Source: Leptospirales bacterium
GTDB taxonomy: Bacteria; Spirochaetota; Leptospiria; Leptospirales; Leptonemataceae
DNA: 10,646 nucleotides
Direction: 5' to 3'
Assembly (NCBI GenBank): GCA_014238825.1
Contig: JABAAI010000024.1
Span: 1-10,646, forward strand
Part shown: piece after piece, positions 1-6,017 of the stretch
How positions within the stretch are numbered: position 1 is the first letter of the stretch
Layout: each line of letters begins with the position of its first letter
Translations under genes and position numbers: made by a program
The notes under the pieces: model-generated
The model's input: the letters and a program-made list of their open reading frames with translations, nothing else
Told to the model about the DNA's origin: nothing
Databases searched by the model: none

Positions 1-2453
1 ATATCGGTGATTATTCTAGCGGTTCAGATATAATATCTTCTGGGCAAGATGGATTAGTTCATGTTGCCTTAGGTGCTGATGATAATAGTAGTGATGCCAA
101 TAATTATAATGGTGATATAATTAGTAGATTATCTGAGAATACGTTAAACGAACTAAATAACGACTTAAAAATGAGCTATCTCAATAGATTTTTGGCTGAC
201 CCCTCAAATCTACTTGCTTCGAATGATGATGAAGGCTTTTCCTATATGGCACAGAGAACTAAGCAGTTTAATAAAGCCTATGAACAGCGTATTAATGGAA
301 AAAAACTAGATGCTAGTACCGACGAAAATATTTCTATTTGGTTGAACAATAATCTTGGTGAAGCTAATCCATCACCTAGTAAGTCCATTGCGCCGAGTGC
401 TAGTTATGATATTAACTCTGTTAGATTTAACAATAACCTTGATGAAGGTTCTAATTTAATAGAAACTATTATTCCTGCTAATCGTAAGGATATAATTAGT
501 AATATCTTTAGTATAAAAGGTCTAAAACTACAATTGAAGACAGGCGTAAAATTTAATCTTCCTGCTTGTTTTGTCAAGAATTCTAGTAAAAAATGTGGTT
601 TCACCCGGGATAGTGACTCTGAGATTGGTTTTAGCATTGAATCTGGCAAGTTGGGAGATATGTCTTACCAAGGTATAAAATTTACTCGTTCTTGGTCTCC
701 TCTAAACAATTTAAAGTTTTCTGTTTCTGCTGAAGAGATATCAACTAATGATTTCTCTATTGAGGATATTGATTTTGAGATTTATTCATCTTCAAATCAC
801 AATACCGCTATTAAGCCAGATTCTAAAACAGAGAATACTTCGGAGCATACTGCACATATAGAAGTCGGCAAGATCAAAGGCAATTATTCTTCTGAAAATA
901 AAACTTCTAATAAAACTTTTAATGAAATTTTTGATGAAGGGAAAATAGAAGAATATAGTTCTGTCGTTGCTAATTGGTTGAAGAATAATTCAAAAAATAA
1001 ATTGTCTTTGTCAACTTCTTCTTTGGTGAAAAATATTGCAATTACTGATCGTAATGAGTCTTCTAATAAAAATATTGATATATCTAATTTAACTTTTGCT
1101 ACACAAGTAGTGCTTTCTCTTTCTGGTGATACTGATACTATTACCTCCTATATTGCTTCGACAAGTGTTGGTATTAATAGTATGGATTTAGCGGTTTCTA
1201 ATCGGAAGCTGGGAGAAGAGACAAATATCGTTTTAAATACTGGGGAATTAAATTTTCTTACAAGTGGGGGGAGTATATCTGAGTATGATACATTGTGGGA
1301 TGATGCAATCCTAAATATTCAGAACCTTTCTACTAAGACTGTAATTAATAAGAATGATGGTAATGGTTCTTCTACTGAAACTGAAATAAATGTGACTCTA
1401 GATTCCGTAAATATGTCAGCAAGTGATTTGTTGGTTCCAAGCGTTTTTGGAAACACCCTCGAAAACACCCTCGAAAACATCAATGTTAAAGCTGAGGGAG
1501 CATATCTTAATGTTTCAAACTCTCAGCAAAAGTATGATAGCATTACTCAGGAAATTAATATGAATTTACTTTCTTCTGATGTTCAGTTCAATGTTAATTC
1601 GTTAAAAATAAATTCTGAAAATGGTATGTCTTCTATTATAGGGCCTCATCTTAATTTGAATGGGACTTATGCTAACACAATATATAGTAAAACTATCGAT
1701 AATGGAATTAGTAAAGAAAACGATAAAGCAACTTCTCATTTTGAATTTTCTTCATCAAGCAATTTAGCGCTTTCTACTGATTATGTTTTCTCAGATAATG
1801 AACAGCTTAAATGGGGAAATTTTCTCGCTGAAAATAATGGAATCAGTGAAATTAAGCTAGCAGTAGGTAATTATCATATAGCAAAAATGGTAGATGAATT
1901 TCAATCAAATAATTTTACTCTTAATAGTACAGGAACCTATAACATAAATAATAACTCTGCTTTCATTGACAAAGTGAAAATTTCCTCTTCATTATCTAAC
2001 GGTGTTAATGATATTTCTAACCTTAATGTGGATACGGTTGTACGAAATTTATCTTTTGTTCCTTTATCTGATGTTAGTGGCTTTGCTTATGAATATGATG
2101 AGGTCGGTTTGTTAATTGGATCTAAGGGACTGGAGCCGGGGCAAGAAGCTGTGAATCCTTCTTTGATTTCTTTTTTGCCTCTAAGAGATGCTATTAATAC
2201 CTATAATTGGCTGAAATTTTTAGAAGCACCATCTTTAGGTACTACTTCTAAAATGATTGATTACTTTTGTAAACAAACCTCATGCAGATTTTCTTTTGAT
2301 AATGGAGGAGGGATATATAGTAACGACTATCTTAGTCATTCTGAGGATAACAGTACCCGTGGAGAAAAGAATATATATCGAGCTTTTCAACTTTATAAGC
2401 CATACAAAAATTTAGTTAATGAAGCTCCAAAATGGGGTATGGTTAAGCGTTAA
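1..2453 (+). CDS. Large Asn/Ser-rich, probably extracytoplasmic protein of unknown function (5' end outside window)
   Basis: The frame is open from base 3 to the TAA at 2451-2453, giving 816 visible residues. The first ATG, at 171, has no ribosome binding site and sits inside continuous coding sequence of the same composition, so the true start lies left of the window. I do not recognise the family. The protein is very rich in Asn, Ser, Thr, Asp and Ile. It is built of short alternating polar/hydrophobic stretches that look like many beta strands, loosely reminiscent of AsmA-like or other long beta-rich envelope proteins. No transmembrane helix or nucleotide-binding motif is visible. Cysteines occur in two close pairs (visible residues about 189/198 and 756/761), which would suit disulfides outside the cytoplasm. 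The C-terminal 150 residues are less repetitive and more globular-looking. The location is inferred from composition only, since any signal peptide is off the window. The gene is followed by 117 nt of non-coding DNA. Confidence 0.8.
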   Translation, partial: IGDYSSGSDIISSGQDGLVHVALGADDNSSDANNYNGDIISRLSENTLNELNNDLKMSYLNRFLADPSNLLASNDDEGFSYMAQRTKQFNKAYEQRINGKKLDASTDENISIWLNNNLGEANPSPSKSIAPSASYDINSVRFNNNLDEGSNLIETIIPANRKDIISNIFSIKGLKLQLKTGVKFNLPACFVKNSSKKCGFTRDSDSEIGFSIESGKLGDMSYQGIKFTRSWSPLNNLKFSVSAEEISTNDFSIEDIDFEIYSSSNHNTAIKPDSKTENTSEHTAHIEVGKIKGNYSSENKTSNKTFNEIFDEGKIEEYSSVVANWLKNNSKNKLSLSTSSLVKNIAITDRNESSNKNIDISNLTFATQVVLSLSGDTDTITSYIASTSVGINSMDLAVSNRKLGEETNIVLNTGELNFLTSGGSISEYDTLWDDAILNIQNLSTKTVINKNDGNGSSTETEINVTLDSVNMSASDLLVPSVFGNTLENTLENINVKAEGAYLNVSNSQQKYDSITQEINMNLLSSDVQFNVNSLKINSENGMSSIIGPHLNLNGTYANTIYSKTIDNGISKENDKATSHFEFSSSSNLALSTDYVFSDNEQLKWGNFLAENNGISEIKLAVGNYHIAKMVDEFQSNNFTLNSTGTYNINNNSAFIDKVKISSSLSNGVNDISNLNVDTVVRNLSFVPLSDVSGFAYEYDEVGLLIGSKGLEPGQEAVNPSLISFLPLRDAINTYNWLKFLEAPSLGTTSKMIDYFCKQTSCRFSFDNGGGIYSNDYLSHSEDNSTRGEKNIYRAFQLYKPYKNLVNEAPKWGMVKR
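1451..1474 (+). repeat. 12-bp in-frame tandem duplication inside the large protein gene
   Basis: Two perfect copies of aaacaccctcga lie back to back, followed by a partial third (aaaca). They encode the repeated residues NTLE-NTLE. The unit length is a multiple of three, so copy-number change keeps the frame. It looks like a simple replication-slippage duplication in a surface-type coding sequence. Confidence 0.85.
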
Positions 2454-2503
2454 GCTTGATAGCTTGAATATTAATGATTATGATGACTGAGTTGACTGAA
2501 TTC

Positions 2504-2530
2504 TTGACATAAATTAAAAACTTGTAATAA
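2504..2530 (+). promoter_or_regulatory. Candidate sigma-70 promoter upstream of the lipoate ligase gene
   Basis: A perfect -35 hexamer TTGACA (2504-2509) is followed after 15 nt by TAATAA (2525-2530), a fair -10 with a TG directly in front. It lies in the 117-nt gap before the gene at 2571. The -35 box is embedded in a 15-nt string (attcttgacataaat, 2500-2514) that recurs exactly in front of ssrA. The spacer is shorter than the optimal 17 nt, so the exact -10 is uncertain. Confidence 0.5.
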
Positions 2531-2570
2531 AAAGAGGCATAGCTATCGTGGTTTTTCATGAATAGATGCT

Positions 2571-3476
2571 ATGTTATTTGAGCATATTGATTTAAAACCT
2601 CGCAATCCCTATCTTGGACTTGCTTTAGATGAAGCTTTTTGCTTATATCTTTCGCGTAATAATGGAACGATGTCGAACTCGTCTTCAATGCCATTTCAAG
2701 GAGGTTTCCGCTTGTGGACTAGTCCCTATTCTGCTATTTTAGGTCGTAGTTGCAAAGTTGATGAAACTATACGTTTCCCTCTAGAAGCTAGTTTTTCTAG
2801 GAACATTTTTGTTACAAATGAAGCTGGCGAAAGGGTCCCATTATGCAGGCGCTTGTCTGGTGGAGGTACGGTCTTACATGGAGCAGGCATTTTAAATTAT
2901 AGTATCTTTTTATCATTAAAGAGCTATCCTAAGATATTCTCTCTGAAATATTCTTATAATATTTTATTATCTATTGTTAAGGAAGCTCTTCAGGCTCAAA
3001 ACATAGCCTGCAAAATTGCTGGATTATCAGATATTGTCCTTATAGAAAAAAATGGCACTTTACGTAAAGTGTCTGGTAATGCTCAATTCAGACGAAAAGG
3101 TATACTTGTCTTTCATGGTTCTTTAGTTATTCGTAAAGAAATGATTAATATGATAGAAGATTACTTAAGTCATCCTCCTCAAGAACCAAATTATCGTTCA
3201 TCCCGTAAGCATACTGACTTTCTGGGATACTTAGGCTTGTCATTTGATTTTGCAGCCTTTTATAAGTTTTTTTCTAAAAAGATTGGAGAATTAAATAATA
3301 AAACAGAGCCAGTTACTTCTCTTTCTCCAGAACAGAAAAGTTTGGTTTATAACATAGCACGCAGAATAGCTATCGATAACTATATGAGACCAGAATGGAT
3401 CTTAGATGCCCGTACAAATTATGAGAGTGCTTCTTTTAAAGAAAAGATTCACGGTAAAAAAAGAATTCATAGTTAA
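2571..3476 (+). CDS. Lipoate-protein ligase / octanoyltransferase family protein (LplA/LipM-like)
   Basis: The protein (301 aa) belongs to the biotin/lipoate ligase fold family and attaches or transfers lipoyl or octanoyl groups to lysines of carrier domains such as GcvH or the E2 subunits of 2-oxoacid dehydrogenases, in the cytoplasm. The N-terminus carries the usual N-P-Y-x-x-L-A-L-D-E motif (residues 12-21). The signature R-R-x-S-G-G-G-T-V-x-H-G-x-G-x-L-N-Y-S is at 93-111. The R-K-V-S-G-N-A-Q motif (165-172) supplies the catalytic/binding lysine K166, followed by F-H-G-S-L (181-185). Cys147 lies just before the S-D-I segment, about where LipM-type octanoyltransferases carry their active cysteine, so ligase and transferase cannot be told apart here. 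The start is supported by family alignment; no clear Shine-Dalgarno is present. glyA follows after 86 nt, which fits a role in glycine cleavage/one-carbon metabolism. Confidence 0.85.
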   Translation: MLFEHIDLKPRNPYLGLALDEAFCLYLSRNNGTMSNSSSMPFQGGFRLWTSPYSAILGRSCKVDETIRFPLEASFSRNIFVTNEAGERVPLCRRLSGGGTVLHGAGILNYSIFLSLKSYPKIFSLKYSYNILLSIVKEALQAQNIACKIAGLSDIVLIEKNGTLRKVSGNAQFRRKGILVFHGSLVIRKEMINMIEDYLSHPPQEPNYRSSRKHTDFLGYLGLSFDFAAFYKFFSKKIGELNNKTEPVTSLSPEQKSLVYNIARRIAIDNYMRPEWILDARTNYESASFKEKIHGKKRIHS

Positions 3477-3562
3477 TGAGAATATTTTGCTATACATATA
3501 TAAGATAATATCATATCGTATTTCACTGTATGTTTTCTAAGTATTAGTAGATTTTTCAGTTC

Positions 3563-4828
3563 ATGTCACTTATTAAAAAACAATATCTTAAGCAGACAGA
3601 CCTAGAAGTTTTTGAGTGTTTAGAAAATGAGAAACTTCGTCAATCAGACTCTCTTGAGATGATTGCCTCTGAAAACTTTGTTAGTGCAAGCGTTCTGGAA
3701 GCCACTGCTTCTACATTGACTAATAAATATGCGGAAGGTTATCCTGCTAGGCGTTACTATAATGGTTGTGAATATGCAGATGTAGTAGAGAACTTGGCTC
3801 TAGAACGAGCAAAAAAACTTTTAGGAGCTAATTTTGTTAACGTACAGCCCCATTCTGGAAGTCAAGCAAACATGGCTGCTCTCTTTGCCTGTCTTGAACC
3901 AGGTGACACGATTTTAGGCATGGATTTGAATCATGGGGGACATCTAAGTCATGGCTCTCGGGTAAACTTTTCTGGTCGCTATTATAATGTAATTTCGTAT
4001 GGCCTTAATGCCAAAGATCACCGGATAGATTTTGAGCAACTAGCCCGTCTCGCAAAAGAACATCGCCCTAAGTTAATTATCGCTGGTTTTTCCGCTTATC
4101 CGAGGACCTTAGATTTTGAAAAATTTCGCCAAATAGCAGATAATGTCAATGCAATCTTACTTGCGGATATTGCCCATATCCTTGGTCTCGTTGTTTGTGG
4201 AGAGCATCCCAATCCAATCGGGATAGCAGATATTATTACAAGTACAACTCATAAAACTTTACGTGGTCCAAGGGGTGGCTTGATATATACTAATAATGAA
4301 GGATATGCTAAGCGGATAAATTCGCAGATTTTTCCTGGTATTCAAGGAGGTCCTTTGATGCATATTATTGCAGCAAAGGCTGTTGCTTTTAAGGAGGCAC
4401 TAGAACCAAGTTTTCATAGTTATATTTCTAAGGTTAAGGAAAATGCTGTCGCTTTAGCAGATGGTTTTATGAAAAATGATTTAGATATTGTAAGTGGAGG
4501 TACAGATAATCATATTGTTCTTTTGGATCTTCAAAAAGTTTCACTCACAGGTAAGGTCTTAGCTGATGCCTTGCAAGATGTGGGGATTACTGCCAATAAG
4601 AACGCTGTCCCTTTTGATCCACTGCCTCCGAGAATTACAAGCGGTGTCCGTTTTGGCTCGGCAGCCTTAAGCACCAGAGGGCTTGGCAAGAGTGAGTTTT
4701 CACAAATTGCTAATTTAGTATCATCTTTAGTAAAAAACATAGGAGATGAAAATATCGCTAAAAAGATACGAGCTGAAGTTAGTACTATAACGGAAGCATA
4801 TCCGATGGATAGATTTTTTTTGCTATAG
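3563..4828 (+). CDS. glyA: Serine hydroxymethyltransferase
   Basis: This cytoplasmic PLP enzyme (421 aa, normal length) interconverts serine plus tetrahydrofolate with glycine plus 5,10-methylene-tetrahydrofolate, the main source of one-carbon units. Diagnostic motifs are in order: L-E-M-I-A-S-E-N-F at 31-39; T-N-K-Y-A-E-G-Y-P at 53-61 with R-Y-Y-N-G-C at 64-69; the Q-P-H-S-G-S-Q-A-N cofactor loop at 95-103; A-D-I-A-H at 201-205 (Asp202 for the pyridine nitrogen, with His205); T-T-H-K-T-L-R-G-P-R-G-G at 228-239 with Schiff-base lysine K231; and S-G-V-R-F-G at 360-365, whose Arg binds the substrate carboxylate. Leu207 replaces the small residue commonly found after A-H-I. The start aligns with the family N-terminus, although no good ribosome binding site is visible. 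It shares its strand with the lipoate gene upstream and infC downstream. Confidence 0.96.
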   Translation: MSLIKKQYLKQTDLEVFECLENEKLRQSDSLEMIASENFVSASVLEATASTLTNKYAEGYPARRYYNGCEYADVVENLALERAKKLLGANFVNVQPHSGSQANMAALFACLEPGDTILGMDLNHGGHLSHGSRVNFSGRYYNVISYGLNAKDHRIDFEQLARLAKEHRPKLIIAGFSAYPRTLDFEKFRQIADNVNAILLADIAHILGLVVCGEHPNPIGIADIITSTTHKTLRGPRGGLIYTNNEGYAKRINSQIFPGIQGGPLMHIIAAKAVAFKEALEPSFHSYISKVKENAVALADGFMKNDLDIVSGGTDNHIVLLDLQKVSLTGKVLADALQDVGITANKNAVPFDPLPPRITSGVRFGSAALSTRGLGKSEFSQIANLVSSLVKNIGDENIAKKIRAEVSTITEAYPMDRFFLL

Positions 4829-4857
4829 CTATATTTATATTATAGTGATATTTTTTT
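4824..4857 (+). terminator. Weak candidate intrinsic terminator of glyA
   Basis: An AT-rich hairpin can form from tat (4824-4826) and ctata (4829-4833) pairing with tatag (4841-4845) and ata (4848-4850), with a small internal loop. It is followed at once by seven T (4851-4857). The hairpin overlaps the glyA stop codon. The stem is almost free of G-C pairs, so strength is doubtful and readthrough into infC is plausible. Confidence 0.35.
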
Positions 4858-4905
4858 CTATACATAAAATAGATGCCTGATAGAATAGTCTAAATAAAAC
4901 TGTAT

Positions 4906-4913
4906 AAGGAGGG
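4906..4913 (+). promoter_or_regulatory. Strong Shine-Dalgarno of infC with very short spacing
   Basis: AAGGAGGG is the best ribosome binding site I found in the window. It ends only 2 nt before the ATG at 4916 (about 3 nt from the AAGGAGG core), closer than the usual 5-9 nt. No alternative start downstream fits the family better, and an in-frame stop at 4895-4897 limits upstream starts. Confidence 0.75.
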
Positions 4914-4915
4914 AT

Positions 4916-5587
4916 ATGAGAAAAAGCAGAAAGTTCAGTAAAGAGAGTGTAAAACGTGAACCACGAATTAATGAGCGCATACGTGCACCACAGGTTAGAT
5001 TGATTGATGGAGAAGAAGAACCAGTAATTTTAAAAATTTCTTTAGCTTTAGCTAAAGCCGCAGATTTAGGCTTGGATTTGGTAGAGGTGTCTCCCAATCA
5101 AGTCCCGCCAGTATGTCGTATCATAAACTACGGCAAATATAAATTTGAGCAAAAGAAAAGGAAACAAGAGCAAGCACGCAATCAGCATATTATTACTATT
5201 AAGGAAATCAAACTCCATCCAAAAATTGCTAAGCACGACTATGATTTAAAGAGGCGTAATGCAAGTGCTTTTATCAATGGCGGGGATAAAGTAAAAGTTA
5301 GTATACGTTTTAGGGGACGTGAAATAGCCCATCCAGAGTTAGGGATGAAATTGATGAAGCAAATGGTAGAGGATTTGAAGGAAGAGGCTATAGTAGAGTT
5401 TCCAGCACGGCAAGAAGGACGTCAAATTCATATGGTTTTGGCTCCTCAAAAGCAAGCAGTAAAGCAAGCAGTAAAGCAAGCAGTAAAACAAGTCACAAAG
5501 CAATCAGAAAATAAAATAAAAAATAAAACAGAGAAGAAATTATCAAAATTACCAGATAAGCAAGTAGAAAAAAAAGGAACAAAATAA
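4916..5587 (+). CDS. infC: Translation initiation factor IF-3 with a Lys/Gln-rich C-terminal extension
   Basis: IF3 binds the 30S subunit, prevents premature joining of 50S and checks start-codon and initiator-tRNA choice. The N-terminal domain is seen from the R-I-N-E-R-I-R-A-P-Q-V-R-L-I block (17-30) through D-L-V-E-V-S-P (54-60), P-P-V-C-R-I-I-N-Y-G-K-Y-K-F (64-77). A charged linker helix follows (79-90). The C-terminal domain has I-K-E-I-K-L-H-P-K-I (95-104), D-K-V-K-V-S-I-R-F-R-G-R-E (124-136), H-P-E-L-G (139-143) and M-V-L-A-P (173-177). The canonical protein would end near residue 178; here about 45 more residues follow, beginning with Q-A-V-K repeats and continuing as a basic, disordered-looking tail. 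The gene starts with ATG, not the rare AUU used for autoregulation in E. coli. Neither thrS upstream nor rpmI-rplT downstream is present; tmRNA follows after 79 nt. Confidence 0.96.
   Translation: MRKSRKFSKESVKREPRINERIRAPQVRLIDGEEEPVILKISLALAKAADLGLDLVEVSPNQVPPVCRIINYGKYKFEQKKRKQEQARNQHIITIKEIKLHPKIAKHDYDLKRRNASAFINGGDKVKVSIRFRGREIAHPELGMKLMKQMVEDLKEEAIVEFPARQEGRQIHMVLAPQKQAVKQAVKQAVKQVTKQSENKIKNKTEKKLSKLPDKQVEKKGTK
5450..5509 (+). repeat. 12-bp tandem repeat encoding the IF3 tail
   Basis: Three perfect copies of aagcaagcagta (5450-5461, 5462-5473, 5474-5485) are followed by two degraded copies (5486-5497 and 5498-5509). In frame they give the Q-A-V-K periodicity of the IF3 tail. Perfect copies next to decayed ones suggest recent slippage expansion; length may differ between strains. 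Confidence 0.9.
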
Positions 5588-5618
5588 TCAGAAAAGTAAT
5601 CAGAGAAATCAAATATTC

Positions 5619-5646
5619 TTGACATAAATCTCTTTTTTAATAATAC
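5619..5646 (+). promoter_or_regulatory. Candidate sigma-70 promoter of ssrA
   Basis: A perfect TTGACA (5619-5624) lies 43 nt before the mature 5' end of tmRNA. Possible -10 boxes are TAATAC (5641-5646, 16-nt spacer) or TACACT (5644-5649, 19-nt spacer). Either would start transcription about ten bases before 5667, leaving a short leader for RNase P to remove. The flanking 15 nt (5615-5629) are identical to the promoter candidate at 2500-2514. Confidence 0.55.
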
Positions 5647-5666
5647 ACTTAATACTATAGTTTTTT

Positions 5667-6009
5667 GGGGACGAAATGGTTTAGACTGCTGTATTTCAGT
5701 TTAAAAGTTGCATGCAGAGTTGAGGAGCTTTTTAAAACCTCGATTTATACTTGCTAATAACGAGTACTCTCTAGCTGCATAATTGACAGTTAGCGTTCCG
5801 TTTAGTTTTTTCTTCTGAGCTAAACATGAATGTCAAATTTAGGAGAATTGGCTTTTTGGGTGCAGCTTGCCAAAAAAGCTAATATTCACGAGTTGCAAAA
5901 TGGATGCTGGCCTCGTCGGCTGGTAGGCAGCCATTTTTTTTAGCCGACTAAGCATGTAGTAGCTTTTGGGCTGTGCCGTAGGACGCGGGTTCGACTCCCG
6001 CCGTCTCCA
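5667..6009 (+). ncRNA. ssrA: Transfer-messenger RNA (tmRNA)
   Basis: tmRNA with SmpB rescues stalled ribosomes and adds a degradation tag to the unfinished protein. The 5' end GGGGACG (5667-5673) pairs with CGTCTCC (6002-6008), forming the acceptor stem with one G-U pair; A6009 is the discriminator. CCA is not encoded (cat follows). The T arm is a GCGGG stem, a TTCGACT loop and CCCGC, just before the 3' acceptor strand. A long helix P2 is supported by AAAAG and GCATGC near the 5' side pairing with GCATG and GCTTTT near the 3' side. Upstream of the tag a GAGG/CCTC stem marks the first pseudoknot. Downstream, TTGGC/GCCAA and GTCGGCT (5915-5921)/AGCCGAC (5942-5948) fit the later pseudoknots. The length of 343 nt is normal for a one-piece tmRNA. 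It converges on the GMC oxidoreductase gene. Confidence 0.95.
5753..5782 (+). other. tmRNA proteolysis-tag reading frame (ANNEYSLAA)
   Basis: The resume codon GCT at 5753 opens a short frame reading A-N-N-E-Y-S-L-A-A, closed by TAA at 5780-5782. The L-A-A end is the typical ClpXP-type degradation signal and A-N-N-E the typical start. As I recall, the tag of Leptospira is A-N-N-E-L-A-L-A-A, which differs at two positions; this is one of the lineage hints in the window. Confidence 0.88.
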
Positions 6010-6017
6010 CATAAATT

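Noticed and set aside
1266..1271. Run of six G in the AT-rich large protein gene as a phase-variation tract
   Set aside because: Six bases is too short to be convincing for slipped-strand switching, and the frame is intact.
2452..2465. Inverted repeat AAGCT-TGAT-AGCTT at the end of the large gene as an intrinsic terminator
   Set aside because: The stem is only 5 bp and no T-tract follows it.
3477..3562. Promoter for glyA in the AT-rich gap (TATAAG or GATAAT strings near 3499-3509)
   Set aside because: No acceptable -35 box lies at the proper distance, and such strings are expected by chance in this AT-rich DNA.
5980..6010. A separate tRNA gene, suggested by the T arm and acceptor end
   Set aside because: No anticodon arm is nearby, and the acceptor strand pairs with the sequence at 5667-5673, so it is the tRNA-like end of tmRNA.
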